DNA of 64,000 bases from Anas platyrhynchos (GCF_047663525.1 NC_092592.1:21380501-21444500); one strand, 5' to 3'. Positions 1-14,107 are shown, counted from the first letter of the stretch. Notes: generated from the sequence alone by a model not told the origin. Program-made: numbers and translations.

Positions 1-551
1 TGATCGTCCCCCTGTACTCGGCTCTGGTGAGGCCGCACCTCGAGTACTGTGTTCAGTTTTGGGCCCCTCGCTACAAGAAGGACATCGAGGTGCTTGAGCG
101 GGTCCAAAGAAGGGCGACAAAGCTGGTGAGGGGCCTGGAGAGCAAGTCCTATGAGGAGCGGCTGAAGGAGCTGGGCTTGTTCAGCCTAGAGAAGAGGAGG
201 CTCAGGGGTGACCTTATTGCTCTGTATAAGTACATTAAAGGAGGCTGTAGCGAGGTGGGGGTTGGCCTGTTCTCCCATGTGCCTGGTGACAGGACGAGGG
301 GGAATGGGCTAAAGTTACGCCAGGGGAGTTTTAGGTTAGATGTTAGGAAGAATTTCTTTACTGAAAGGCTTGTTAGGCACTGGAACGGGCTGCCCAGGGA
401 GGTGGTGGAGTCACCATCCCTGGAAGTCTTCAAAAGACGTTTAGATGTAGAGCTTAGGGATATGGTTTAGTGGGTACTGTTAGTGTTAGGTTAGAGGTTG
501 GACTCGATGATCTTGAGGTCTCTTCCAACCTAGAGATTCTGTGATTCTGTG
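1..551 (+). mobile_element. CR1 LINE, 3' part (RT C-terminus and 3' tail)
   Basis: The stretch encodes the C-terminal end of a CR1 reverse transcriptase: an uninterrupted reading frame at 27-470 contains the typical [15 protein letters not shown] and [18 protein letters not shown]-like segments. It ends in the CR1 hallmark GGTTGGACTCGATGATCTTG followed by short tandem ATTCTGTG units at about 533-551. The element is cut off by the window start. It lies in a PKD2L1 intron, about 255 bases before the next exon, on the same strand as the gene. The open frame suggests a fairly young copy, but nothing shows activity. Confidence 0.93.
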
Positions 552-807
552 ATCTTGCAGGAGAAGCTAACAGAGAAGGTGTTGGACCTGGGAACAAATG
601 TATTTTAGGCCATTGTTCTAGCTGCAAAGCTTTCCTCCCTGGTCCTTCCCTTTGCCCACTTTAATTTGCACAAGGTATGCCCCATGTGAAAACAGATGCT
701 TGTTTAACTAAACTCTGCACATATATGTCTGTCTCTTGCTTGCCTCAGCTGCTGGAGCAGGCAAGGTGACTCAAGCTATTTCATCTATTTTCTTCTCCTT
801 TCTCTAG

Positions 808-3800
808 AACATGTTTCTGGCCATCATCAATGACACCTATTCAGAAGTCAAAGAGGAACTTTCAAGCCAGAAGGATGAGCTGCAGCTCTCAGACATCTTG
901 AAGCAGGTGATGAATAGCAACAGCTGTGCTACTTTCTAGCCAAATCCTGAAACATTTTCTTGGAGTTCTTGACCTATGTGGAATGTATTAGAGAAAAAAA
1001 TGGTTGCCAGCTCCAGGTCCACCTTTCTAACACGCACAGTAGCAACAGGAGTCACAGTTCCCTTTGGGATAGATCAAGCTTACAGATGCTTTGGCAATTG
1101 GACGACGATAAAGCAAAGGTTGGGGGAATCCTGTTGCTTGAGAATGCTGGTAGAGTTTCTGAGTGACTTCCCTTCCCTGGATAGTCTATTGACAAAGCTT
1201 CTTCAGTCCTTGATATAGTTAATATTGTGCACTTTAATCAATAACAAATAAAGTGACAGGTTCTACTTTGATGATCTGAGCATTTTACAGTGATGCAAAT
1301 CTGGTGGGTTACATCTGGATTTCCCATGGGCAAATTCCAGAAAAGATCCTGAAAGTTCACAAGTGTCTATGCTTTAGAACCAATATTTTGCAAAGAATGG
1401 TATTTGTGACATTATCTTAAGCAGTGGATGAGTGGAAGGTCAGGTAAATTTTCTCATGGAGACTGGGTACCATGTTGGTGTTGCTTTGAAGAAGTGATGC
1501 TAGTTTATTCTTTATATATAAGTATATATAATAATATATAACATATATATTTATATACTTCATCGCATTGTATCTGTACTTCTGGAAAGCTCAACAGCTC
1601 CTTGCATTACTCAGCATCTGCTCCACCCATATCGTGTTTTCAATTCTTTCTTGTTTTTTGCTCTTCTGCCTACATGATTCCATACCCATTTACACCTTTA
1701 TTAACAGAGTTACAACCGGACACTCATGAGGTTGAAGCTGAAAAAGGAGCGGATATCCGATGTGCAGAAAGCACTGCAGAATGGAACTAAAGAACTGGAC
1801 TTTGAGGACTTCAAGAACAGTTTGAAAGAGTGAGTGAGTCAACTTGAGGTGTAACCATTTATCCCTTTCAGTCAAACTTGTAATTTAAATTCTGTGGTAC
1901 TCAAGACCTAGAGAGCAGTTAGCTCAGATTGGGGCAATGCCACATACATGTGCTCACATGCACACACACACACAATAGTTCTTATCTTTCCTCACACATT
2001 TAATCTCTTGATCTAAGTGGTGTTGCATTGCTGTCTCCTTCCTATATGGGATATATAACTTTGTCCCTTGCAAGAGGCAGCAATACACTGATTTCAAAAG
2101 GGGTGTTCCTGTACAGTTAGAGCCTACCTGTGTAATTCAGTGCCTTGAGCTTTCCCTTTCTGTTCTTCTGCAGACTGGGCCATGCAGACCACGAGATCAC
2201 AGCAGCTTTCTCCAGATTTGATAAAGATGGCAACCACATCCTTGATGAAGAGGAGCAGCAGCAGATGAAGCATGACCTAGAGGCAAAAAGGGTAAAAGAA
2301 GGGCAAGGAAAGAAACTTTCTGTTTGGTAGAGATCATTCCAAAGTGGTCACAGGACTATTGGGGTTTGTGGTGTAAATGAAGCAGGCAACACAGCTCCAG
2401 TTCTGTCTGAATAGCAGCTGAGTATGTGACCTGCCTGCGAAGCTGTGTGTTATTCAAAGTGAAACTGTCACGCAACTAATATCCAGTTTTGTAGGAGTAA
2501 CTTTATCTATCTTCCAGGTTGCTCTGAATACAGAGATTGAAAATTTGGGGAAGTCCTATGGTGGCAACAACTTAGATGAGAGTCTGACCTATGTGGAAGC
2601 AAAGAATAACCATGCCAGTAAGGCCAGCTGGGTCTCCAAAGAAGAGTTCCAAGTGTATGTTGGTGCTGGTATTAGTTTAACCCCTCTGCAAATAAAAGTA
2701 TGATCCCTGCTGCTTTCTCCCCTGATATAACTATTCACATTGGTGCTCAGCATTTGCAGTAAGATCTTGTCCTTTTTTATCTTGCACACGTGTAACTGCT
2801 CATGTCAGGAAATAATCAAGGCATTTCTTGTAATATGTTTTGCTTGCTCGCATAAAAGATCAGGCTAAGAATTTTTTTTCTGCCTCTTGAAAAAACTCTG
2901 CAGCTGTCAGCTGGCTACAAGCAATACGCTGTCATGTTTCAGGTAGAAAGTAGCTTGAATAACCTGCCCAGGGAAATTTGATACTTTTACAGAGTCCCTG
3001 TGGGAATAAACATCCTTGGTTTATAGCCTAGCTAGATGTCATCATCCATGCCAGAGAATAACACGTGGCTGCTTGTTCCAAGAGAGGAGCATTGGATAAA
3101 TACAGTACAGAGAATCAGGGTATCCCGATTCTGCTACTGAGAAACACTAAGCAATTCACATAGGGCCACATGAAAAGAGAAGAGGGTGAAACATTAAATA
3201 GTAGTACGATTATAAGGTGTCTGGACTGTAATCAAACTGGTTGGGATCCATCCCCTGCAGAATCACTGATCACAGATGAAAATCCAATGCAGCAGGAAGT
3301 TATGTGCTCAGTGAGTATGAATCAGCATCTCTGATGTGGAGCATTCATTCCTGATTGAGATCTGGCCCATTGTCCATAAGATACCTGCTGCAAATCTTAG
3401 TGTTTATCACAAGAAAAAAAGTTGTAAAAATTCTTCATGTCTTCCCCAGCCTCCTGCAACGTGTGCTGCATCTGGAACAGTCCATAAACAGCATTGGCTC
3501 CAAGATTGATGCAGTTGTGAGCAAGCTCGAAGTCCTGGAAAGAAACAAGCTGAAGAGAAAGGACCTGATGGGCAAGTCACTGGATAGCGGTAGGAAGGTT
3601 GGTAGTGCGCCACCACTCATTTGAACCAACTTCAGGGTAGGTGACCAGCCCTGCTGTGCAAATGGGCCTGGTATTATCTTTGTATTTCAAATCCCTATTG
3701 GTTTAAGACAAAAAGGGTTGGGCAGGGTCAGAATTTTACATGAACCAGCCTCCTTTGGTCACAAGAAGTGACACAGGATTTCTGTGAGCATTCTTTTAGA

Positions 3801-4207
3801 GGACAAAAAGGGATATCTCTATTCTCATCTGTCTAATACTTGTTTTTATATTAATCAAAGCATTGCAGCAAACAGTATATTGGATCTTTAACAATTTTTT
3901 TTTAAGTATCATGTACAGCTTGTCTCTCTCCTGGAGTGCTGCTAGACTTCTCGCTATGTTACTAACAAAGGTCACAATTTCTTCTGGTTAACAGGATGAA
4001 GAACCCAGTCAGGAAGAACTGCTCCACAAGAACCTAGACCAGCCGGTGAAAGAAGAAGCAAAAGGCTGGGGAGTGGAATGTCTACAGGGAAACAACCCAA
4101 GTGACAACTCTTCCCAAAATGGGGTCTGCCCCATCTTGCCCAGATCGAGTGTACCAGGGTCTCAGGTGCCCAAGAACATCCAGCTGCAATCTGACATGCA
4201 CTTCTAG
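808..4207 (+). CDS. PKD2L1: PKD2L1 (polycystin-2-like 1), 3' part: six last coding exons
   Basis: Product: a TRPP-family, calcium-permeable non-selective cation channel of the plasma membrane and cilia. Only the end of the gene is in the window. Exons: 808-906, 1708-1829, 2174-2291, 2518-2654, 3450-3597, 3995-4207 (TAG stop); 837 bases in frame, 278 residues. Exon 1 here starts in the end of pore helix S6 ([18 protein letters not shown]). Exon 3 carries a canonical EF-hand loop ([12 protein letters not shown]). Exon 5 encodes the C-terminal coiled coil ([20 protein letters not shown]). The wording [12 protein letters not shown] and [11 protein letters not shown] fits PKD2L1 rather than PKD2, as does BLOC1S2 downstream. 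The last tail is divergent. The exon-5 donor must be placed at AAG/gttggt, because the nearer GT at 3590 would give an immediate stop. No clear AATAAA follows; an ATTAAA at 4797-4802 is the nearest weak candidate. Confidence 0.93.
1512..1558. repeat. TA-rich low-complexity tract
   Basis: Imperfect TATATA/ATAATA run inside a PKD2L1 intron. Confidence 0.8.
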
Positions 4208-5525
4208 TGAACAGCCCAGTGCTCCCTGTCTGGCTCCTGCAGTACTAAGTCACTGTCAGCTCTTTTCCCCGCTGTTAGAATAGTCAGAACAGCTGAATGC
4301 AGACACCACTCTTGCCAGGGACTGATGATGGGAAAAATCAGGGATGCTCTTTACCAGTGTAACGAAGTGTGATGTTGCAAACCTGAAACTTCTAGCCCCA
4401 CTGTCTCTGGACTAGGTGGAAATTTGGAACCAGGCATTGTATTAGGTTTTTGTCTTTGAATAAGACAACTTAAAGTACTTTTACCTATACTTTTCCAACA
4501 TGTAAAGACCTCAGTGCTCTGGAAACACTTGGATCCAAAGTGGGAAACTGCAACTTGTTCTCTACAACGTATGGTTACTGTTAGAATTGTCTACAGGAAA
4601 AGAGGTGGTAAAAGTGTAAACATGGCAGAATACAATCATTAGTGTGAGACAGAAAGGAAAGAATAGTTATTTCCATCTACCTGGTTACCACCAACTTTCT
4701 TCTGTTGGTGTTTGTTTCCAGAACACATTGGTAACCTTCTCTGTACCTTAGATTCAGAATTTGAGAAAAGAGGATACAAACATCTAACTCAGGATAATTA
4801 AAATGAGATTTAACTCCCAGAGTAATTAGGAGGAAATCTGAAATACAAATGGAGAAACAGCTGTTACTGGTAAAGTCCTAGGTCTGAAAGTTAGGGAACA
4901 GACTTCATAGTTTCTAACACAGGTGTTGGCACCAAAAAAAATATCTATATGTTGTCTATTTCACACTCCTTGAACTGCATTTCAAGGTACTGAACAAAAC
5001 TAGCACCATATTTACAAAGTTATGACACTTCCCATTTTTGTCAAGGTAATGGTTTTGCTTGCACTTGTGGATGTTGACACCAATTTTGTTTGAGGAATAT
5101 TGTGAAAGATGTGATGAACATCAGCCTCTCAATCACATGCAAGATGCTTTTTTTCCAGGCATTTTTCACTTGGAGACTCCTCTTTCCTTGCAGTTGGGGC
5201 AGATATTGCAGCTAATACAAGTCAGCACAGCATTTGAGGAATGTGTTCTAATTTACACCTTTGGGGAATCTGGCCTGTTGTTCTACATTCCAGCTCATCA
5301 GTTCAGTTTTGTGTTGTCTATGTTATTGTAACCCTAACAAGCACATGAATGGTTAATATATTTGAGGAATGCTGTCACAAGATCATCTTGTGAAATGAGC
5401 AGGGGCAAAACTTTACTTGTTGGTTACACTATTTTCCACTTTTTATAGTAAACTTCATCCTCAGGCTGCTGTGAAGTTTAGCTTAGAGATCACTTCACCA
5501 CTGAAAGGCAACCACCTACAGACTG

Positions 5526-5554
<29 letters not shown>
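5526..5554. repeat. 29-base A run
   Basis: Uninterrupted A tract. No recognisable retrocopy precedes it and no convincing flanking duplication is visible. Confidence 0.9.
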
Positions 5555-5557
<3 letters not shown>

Positions 5558-8500
5558 ATTTGGGGAAAAGGGGAAAAACTTCAGGACAGGACCACTGTCA
5601 AGGTTATTTGAATTATGTTAACTGCTGGTATTCCACAATAGTTAACTGCAAGTAGGTTCTGTAGGCTCAAAGCCAATGGAAATGTGAATTGTACCAGACC
5701 ACTGCTAACAAGTCAGGTGAATGCTGCACTATTTGATATGCTATGCAGCATAGTGAAAAGCTCAGTGGGGATATTGTGCAGTGGCAGCTTGTATTGCCAT
5801 GCTTCCAAGATGGATGTGTCCATCTGTTCTGGGGGAAAGCCTCCCTGGGAGTGTCTGAGGGACCTCAGGAGGATCAACACTGTCCCCATATGGTCCGAGC
5901 TCCAGTCACAGCTACACAACATCACTGACAAACTGAAGAAGAGGGTCATTCATCTGCAAGAGCCCAGCAGGAGCTGTGAGACCTTGTCACTCAGCCCACA
6001 GGGAGCTTGGACTTCTGCCAGGAGCTGTGGATCCACAACCTGCAGGGTCACACAGCTCTAAGTCCCATCAGCTGCTACTGGGGATGAGATTTCACTGTGA
6101 GACATTGCCATGGTTCTTGATTCCCAGTTCCATTCAATTCAGAATTGAGCAAGAGCTCTTTGCTTTCAGCTTTTCCAGCTGAACACAGTGCAAGGATACT
6201 GCTTATTTCTTTCTACTCTCAGCATTGAAGCTATTGTCCTATTGAAGCTATTGTCTTATTCAGGAGAAAATGCCCTATGTCAGAGACCTGAGAAACTCTT
6301 GAAAATTTTAATTGAACAGAAAATCTATTTGCAAAATTATAATCCATCAGAAGAACTATGTGCTTCTAATTAGAATGTTTGTGACTGCAGGTAGAAAATT
6401 TGTGGTTAATGAACTGGGTGCTCAGCATCTCAAGAAGCAGAGAGGAAAGTTCTTCCTTAAAATTATTTGCTGGACCTTGTCTGAGATCCTGCCTCAATAG
6501 CAGACAATGATTACTGAGGCCTAACTGAAACAAAAACAAACAAGCAAAAAAACCACCACCAAGATGTTCTTTGAAATCTCCAGAGGGGTGCCTACCTCCT
6601 CCAGAAACATAGAATAGCAGGAGAGGGCCTGGGTCTGCATTACTGCGCAGATATCAAATAATTTGGAATTTGTGAAGAACTAAGCTTGGCACCATGGAAG
6701 ACATCCAAGCAGCAAATGTCTGCTTCGGGTGGTTGATGCTGTGCTGGCAGAGTCAGTGGAAGATATGTTGTTGGATGAGGTTCTGCTCCTCAGCATAGCA
6801 ATTACCATGAGGACAACAAGATTCTGCATCCAGGTCCCACCAGAAACAAGAAGGTGAGGCCTTACTCTAATTAAGTCTCAGATTTCTCACAGCGAGAGTG
6901 TTTCTGCCCAGCAGAGAAGCTGGCACAAGACCTCCTTGTTTATTGGCACCACCCGGTGTTCCTGTTTCCCTCCTGCAGCTCACCCACAGGGGCAGGGATG
7001 CTGCAGCCACTGCAGGGCAGCACGAGAGCCCTGCTGTCACTGCACACCAGGAGCCAACCTCTCCTCTCTTTCAGAGACCCCTGTAAATGTCAGGGAAGGT
7101 AGGTGAGGCAAAAAGGTGATGGTGGGGCAACAGGGCAGGGACAATTGTCCACAGGCAACCAAGTCATGTGTAACATAGGCTGCTATGTAGGGCAGTAGGC
7201 TACTGGAGGAGCAAAATGGTCGTGTTTCACTGTTGGGTTTGTTCATTCCCAGGACCTGGGAAGGCAGCTTTCCCTGCAAAGTGAGTGTGGAGTCTCCATA
7301 CTCCTCTGCTGAGAAACTTTGACCCGGGTCTGGCAGGGATCAGATGAGAACCCAGGGTCTCCTGGGTCTCAGCCAGAATCTGGTCAATGAGCTCCTTTCT
7401 CCCTGCTTTTAGTCAGAAAGGCCACTCTGCTCACCATGTGCTGTGATTTTGGTTGTGTAAGTGTCACTGGGTGTAAAACCAGCTCTGTTACTATTAGATT
7501 CCTGTGCCTGTATTGACTTCTCTTACATGTACATCTCCATGCAATTGTGTCTGGTCTGTTCCTTGACATGCTGTCATGTAAACAATGTGTCCTAGAGCAG
7601 AGCAAGGCAATTACTTGCCCCCAGCAATCACTCATGTGTAATACTCAATTGTGTGTTCAAGCTGGTTGAGAAACAATATAAATACACTGAATGGTAAGTT
7701 CATGTAGTTGCTGTTTTCAGATGCATGTTGTCAGGCCTCCAGCAGCAGCTGGTATTATTTAGATGACACATGTCTCGTGAGGAAAGTAAAGTGTTTTTTT
7801 CCTCGATAGTGGGAGCACAGATGTGTTTTGTTCCAATTTGGAAGGTGCCCCATACAAACTGCAGCATCCAGCTGGGGAGCTCCTTTCTCAAAGAGAACTC
7901 ACAGAGAACTTCTGTGCATTAGGGTGGTTAAAGAGCTCACAGAGCCAGCCAGGAGGAGAAAGCAGTGTCACAACCACAGTGTCAAAGCATGAGCGAGGCA
8001 TGGGGAGACTTCTTGCCTTGCACAGGGGGAGGCAGAGCAGCAGTGTCTGAAAATGGACTCGGGCTGCTGGCGAGAGGCAGCCCCAGCCAGCAGTGGCCAC
8101 GAACGAGGGAAGCTCCTGCAGTGTCTCTTTGCTGTGTCTCTGAGGAATATGACATACATATATTTGCCTCACCAATGAGCAAGTCCAACTTGGTACATTT
8201 AAAAGGAACACATGACTCCCCATACCCTGACAAATACAGCTGAGCTTCTGGAGATACCATAAGAAAAGTATTTGGTGTTCCAGCAGATATCACTCAGCAC
8301 CGTTAACAGACACACCTGCAAACTGTCCTCCGCTGTTCTCAAAAGACCTCTGCTGCAAGTGTCATGTTTACCTTACTGAGGCAAACTGAGGCACAGAAAA
8401 AATGACTTTCTCAGTGGCAAAAAGACAGAAGCAGAACCCAGGGTTCCCAAAACACACTTTATGATACCAGGTCTTCCCTCACACTTCCCACAAACACTTC

Positions 8501-10400
8501 ATAGCAGAAGCTGCTTGGAGAGTAACGCTAGGGGACAACTAACAGTATAAAGCCACAGAGTTTATATTAGAGACCTGGGAAAAGGGAGACGAGAAGCTAT
8601 CATCATGCAATGAGCCAGCTGATCACAAACCCAGATAAAATGCCAGTTAGGGCCTCCAAACCTGAACGCAAGGAGCCAGGTACTGGGAGAGCAGTAGAAG
8701 GAGGAGGAATTTCAGTGTGTGTGAGGCCCAGCCTTCCTCCTGGACTCTTGAACAAGGACACTGCTTGAGAAACCAACTAGGAAGCTTCACTGGTAGCCCG
8801 GGTTCAGAGGTGGGAAATGCCAGGCATAGCTGACAGCCAGCCACACAGGTACTGTGAGCTGAAGCAGGTGGCTGAAGGGTGCCGGCCCCTGGGTGCGGTG
8901 AGCTGGGGCTGCACCCCGCCTCTGAAAGAGGAACACCAAAGTCAAGCTGGTAAAACAAAATGTAGTGTTTGGTGGCAGGTCTCTGGCCTCAGGTCACGCT
9001 TCAAAGCCGGGCTTCACCGGGGCATGCCACGGCACATCACCAATAGAGCCTGCACACCTGGCGTTGTGACAGGGCCCTACAGCACAGCGTGTCCCAGACC
9101 AGCTCTGCCTGGTCACGTATCCTGACCACTGCCATCCCTGAGGACACCAGCCATTTCTCAGCTGCCATGCTCACCTCCAGGGGCCAGAGGGCACAGCAGC
9201 CTGAGGAACAGCCCGTCAGAGCAACAGGTAAGGCTGAGGAGCCTGAAGATAACCAGGCTTGTGCTGCCTGAGAAAGGGCTGAGAAGCCATCCCAAGCAAT
9301 CATTTCTGTTGGCTGTGATTACTTTCAGGGTCCCCTTCTGTGAAAGGCACCAGAAATAAAAGCAAATGGCTTTCTTAGAGATAGAGAAACTGCATATGCA
9401 CGCGCACACATGTTGCTCGAACGTGGCAAAAGGTTGTTCAGACACGTCCGGAGTTAGCTGAACAAAACAAGATTTGGAACTGTGCACAAAGATTTCTAGG
9501 ACAAACAAAAGGGCAGAGCTTTTCCTTAGTTTCGTAAGGGATAGACAGCAGTTACATAAATGAGAGATGGCAGTCTTTCAGAATCTTTTCAGGAATCAAC
9601 CCGTCCTGCCACAGCAGGTTTTGTCCTGTACAGCCCCAGAAGAAGCCCTGCCACAGGCCTGCATTCTTCACCACTGCCATATGGCGACAAAGGTAGTGGA
9701 CCAGCTGAAATGACAGAGCGCATTAAAGGTATGCAGAGCCTTTGATGAAACCCTTTCCAGCTCTGCTTTGCTAGCCTTGTCATGTTTGTCCAAATGGACT
9801 GTTGGCTGTTCAGAATTTGAGCACCGAGACTTGTGTTCAGGTGATGTGGTCAGGGGTGTCTTGTTGATGACAGAGAACAAGGAATGACAGTTGTCGAGTT
9901 CTCATGTCTCCTGGTTTCCTCTTAGATGAGTGAAAATAGTTGGTCTTGCAGGTGCATTTTCATAACCATGCCCTTAAGAGAGATGATAGTGTTCAGTTTC
10001 TTATTTTGTCATGAGTCATTCATGTGAGTCATTAAGATATTGTCTTGTTTCTCTCCCAGTCTGAGTGCCCAGAGAAGCTACACCTAGATGTGTTGATGTC
10101 CTGATGAGTTGCTACGCTCAGTGCCATCAACACCTGTGACCCCTCCTGGTGTTCCACACTCAGACTCTCATTTACTCTCCATTCATATCTATCTTAGACT
10201 TCCTGATATGTTTCTTTATTCTCCCTGCCTCTCTTGAATTACAGTTTCCTACCCTAGGACATCCAGTTGCCATTCAGTGGTCCCTGGGTAGCTCTGGGCT
10301 CCCTCTGCTCCTTTTGCATGCATTAGTCATCCCCAGCTGCATAAAGGTTTCCAAAGTAGGAGAGAAAATTAGGTCTGGAGAGGAGCAGAATGACACTGCC

Positions 10401-10405
10401 AAAAA

Positions 10406-10436
<31 letters not shown>

Positions 10437-10438
10437 AA
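10401..10438. repeat. AAAT microsatellite
   Basis: About nine AAAT units in tandem in intergenic DNA. Confidence 0.95.
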
Positions 10439-11792
10439 GTTTCAGTGGCTAAGACAAATACCAGACAGTGTCTTTATTGAATGAAATTGTTAAGTATTGA
10501 GATGCACCTAGGACGTAGTAGGGTGTAACCAGTTGGATCAGCCAGAAGGTAAGCATAAAGAGGTCTGGGATAAGTAATGCAGGAGTGTGGAGCTCTTTCC
10601 TGTGGCATATCTGGGTGAGCTGTGCAACCAAGTGCTTTTTTCTTTTTGTTCTCCCCTTCATCCATGTCCCTACCTTCCTCTTGAAGTCAAACATGTAACC
10701 TGGTCCGTTGCTTTGGATTCTCTTTGACAACGTGTGCTACTTAGTGATTTCTTGTCTTTCTGCCTTGGTTTTCATGTTGTTCTTCTGCAGTCTGCACCAG
10801 AGCAGAGGACAATTGTGATTTCTGAGTCTTTGCACTCTGTCTTTTTCTGTCATCTAATTAATTCAAGGCTCTGTCCTGAGTTGAAAGGATGTGGTGCAGT
10901 ACTCTGTCAGGGTCACAGAACACTGTCAGGCAACTAGGAAAGTGCAAAAGAAGGGAGAAGCTATAAACAAACCAGAGCTGTTTTTGTTTCTCTCTCCTCC
11001 TCCTGCATACAGGCTGTTTATTGTCATGCTGCCTCACGTTCTGCTGTGTGCAGTGTTCCTTCGGGGAGAGACACCGTGCCTCGGGGTGTATAGCACCTAT
11101 TGAAAAAAAAAATCAAATCTGTCCAGGGCTGCAGCAGCAAATGCTAATGAATCAGGACATGGGAATGTATAAAATTTAAACTGCTTTTAGGAATGGCTGG
11201 TAGGGTGGCCTGGACTTTGCTCCTGAGGAAGGACATGAAATGCCTACGTAACCTTGTGTATGTCAACATTCATGCCTAGGGACAGAGCAGACCTCTGGAG
11301 AGCTAACTTTGGGCAGATAAAACACACTGTAAGCCTGTAAACTGCTGTGGGCACTGAAGCACTCAAATGGGAAGCAGAACTGCAGGGTGGCCATGCCTGA
11401 CTTGCAAATGGCAACATGAACTGCATTTGAGGGAATCCTGCCCCAGGAGCTCTTGGCGAATGTAGGAGAATTTGTGTGCCTGCCTCTGCTTACCTCAGGT
11501 CTGCTTCGCCTCCTGGCAGTCTGCCATCCCAGGCCTCATCCTAAAGATTTAAGAGCATGCAGCAGTCATGGCTGGTGTCTCTTCATACCTGCTTTTTTAG
11601 AGAGGACCTGGGGGCTTCCTATCTTAGCAGGCTCTCAAAATTTGCCCACCTCATAGCTGCTATTCTGCATGACTAAGAAGTATTCCTGGTCTAGATTGCT
11701 ATGTCAAGCTTTCTAATTAAACTTTATATTTTCTGCTCCTTCTACCTATTTTATCTCCCTTTCATTTCTCATCATATCTCATTTTTCTAGAT

Positions 11793-11806
11793 GGGGGGGG
11801 GGGGGG
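11793..11806. repeat. 14-base G run followed by purine-rich AGG repeats
   Basis: Homopolymer G tract followed by GGAAGGAGGAGGAGG. It could form a G-rich or triplex structure; the length may be assembly-sensitive. Confidence 0.85.
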
Positions 11807-14054
11807 AAGGAGGAGGAGGAAAGGAGCATCTCTCTGTATTTGCATTGTACATCTTATGCTAACCTAAGGTTCTCTGTAACCTCACTAACAGCAGCAAGTT
11901 GGTGCTGTAAATATCTGCAAATATTTATGATATTAGTGTTTTATCTACCAAAGAAGTGGAATGGTGGTTTATATCCTCTAGATACTTTAGACTACAGATA
12001 TTTAATCCTTGTCTACCTGCTTTATCCAGATAATGTCTATGTGTAGTTCTATTGGTCCTATTGTTTAGCTGTTCTTGATTTTCGTCAGTCAAGCCAGTGG
12101 TATCTGAATGTAGCACACTAGTTAAAGATTGATCTTCTTTACTCTTAGATTTGTTTGAATCCTTTCTTATCTTTAACCTATTACCACTGTAGCGCTACTA
12201 GGTATTCAGATAATGGACTAAATGATTAACAAAACTTGACAAAATCGTATTTCTTCTACATAATCTTCAAGTCTTGCAAAAGCCAACTTCCACACTGGCA
12301 AGCAGCACTTTGACCAAGTAAGCTAGCACTGGCTTTGTCATGATGAGTACACACGGTGGAAAAGGCAAGATGAGATGTCTTCCTGTGCCTGGGGTAGTGA
12401 ATTTGAAAATGCAGCCAATTCAGCACATACGTACAGTCAGAGTGTGTCTTTTAGAATGGATTAGTTGTATCTGAAACTTTTGGAAAAGAAGAGCTCCTCA
12501 CTCATGCACCATGTCTGATACTGCTGTCTTCTCCACTGTTCTCAGAGCTGCTTTTGCACTGTGAGCATTTGGGATCTGCTTCTTGCTGCATTCAATAGAG
12601 AAGCAAATTGTACTCATCAGCATGCAATTCCTCCCGCACATGTTTTTCATCCACTCTCTTGCTGGCTTGAGTCCCTGAAATGTTTTACGAGCTTTATGAA
12701 ATTCAGCATTAGGTGGGATTAAAACAACCTGGATCCTCAGGACAATGAAGGCAGCAGCCCAAGGAAAGCAATGAAGAAACAGACCTGAAAAATTTCTGTC
12801 TGGCAATTCTGCTAGACAAAGCCATTTCTGAGTTAAGTGGTGGCAAGCCCAGGCCCAAGTGTAAAGCTGGACTAGAGGGAACCCCCACCACCCTCTTCAA
12901 TCAGATGTTTTTGCAAACCTGTGCCTCAAGCTGCAGGAAGGAGGGAAGAAGAGGCCAGGACCTTCAACAGAGAGATGAACACATAGTACTCAGCAACATC
13001 TCTACTCTGTGTGCTGGGGCACATGCAGGACATGTCTAGTGTGACCAGATCCCCTAAGAAAGGAACAATGTTTAAGTTAGCCTCAAACGAGAGTAATTCT
13101 TTTCAGCAAGACTCCTCTAAGCCTGACTTCCTGCCAGGTTCCCTTCCCCATGCTCAGGATCAGGGTCTCTCCTGCTCTGCAACCTTGTAGTAACAAACAG
13201 GTCAGAAACTCAAGGCAGCATCATCTAAGAAGCAAGAATGAAGACCCAAAACATGTGCTAAAACCTGCATGGGATTTAACACATGGCCCAGGCTTGTCTT
13301 GCCTTGCTGCTATAGTGTATCAAGGCCAAGCTTGTAGCTGAATTTAAAAACTCTCAGTAAAAGTGACAAAGCTTTGTGGCTTGGTGCTTGCTAGAGATTT
13401 ATGCTGGGCTAATAATACCTTTGTTGTCTTTCTTTGAAGACCACATCCTTTAATCAGAAGCAAAGACTGAGAATTTGCAAGGCAAATGCCCCTCTCTGTG
13501 GATGAGCATCAGAAAGCAGACAGCACCAACCTACAAGTGGTTTGGTGAGAGAAAAATACAGTGTTTAATGTGAGGATCTCCTGGCTTGCTATGTGTATTT
13601 GTCTCAAGCCACCGCTCTGGCCACCGGTTTCTGCTCCTGTGTAAACAGAAGTCTGCCTCAGCAGTGTTATGGTTCAGATCAACTGAGTCAGTAAAATGAC
13701 ACAGCAGAAAAATTCTCCCCTCCCTCGTTTCTTTCCTGTTGCTAGCTTAATTGCAGCCAGACCCAATTCCTGTGGTATGGTCAGATGTAAGAGGGCAGCT
13801 GAGGCACAGCCTGTATGTGCACCCAGCAAGGGAGAGCTTTTGTCCTCCCCCAGTCTGCCCAGCTGGAGATGAAAAAGTCTGAGGATCAAAAGACCCTTGA
13901 AGAAGCCCAGAAGACTGTCACTTCAGGAGTGGGCTAGAGGAAAGCAAGAGCCTCCAGCCAGATGCTTTAGTTGGCAGATCTGGTTCCTCCCCATATCTCA
14001 GTTCTGCATTTCTATGCCATTGGGATGTACTTAGGCACAGGAGGCAGAGAAGTG

Positions 14055-14107
14055 TTTTGTTTTGTTTTGTTTTGTTTTGTTTTGTTTTGTTTTGTTTTGT
14101 TTTGTTT
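14055..14107. repeat. TTTTG microsatellite
   Basis: About ten tandem TTTTG units. On the minus strand they create artificial KQNKT-repeat reading frames that are not genes. Confidence 0.95.

Noticed and set aside
808-4207. Calling the first gene PKD2
   Set aside because: The post-S6 and coiled-coil residues fit PKD2L1 better, and BLOC1S2 downstream matches the PKD2L1 region in human.
5417-5611. Retrocopied gene ending in the long A run at 5526-5554
   Set aside because: No recognisable coding or UTR sequence upstream and no flanking direct repeats.
5684-6061. 125-residue open frame downstream of PKD2L1
   Set aside because: Overlaps other frames on both strands, with no motif and no splice context.
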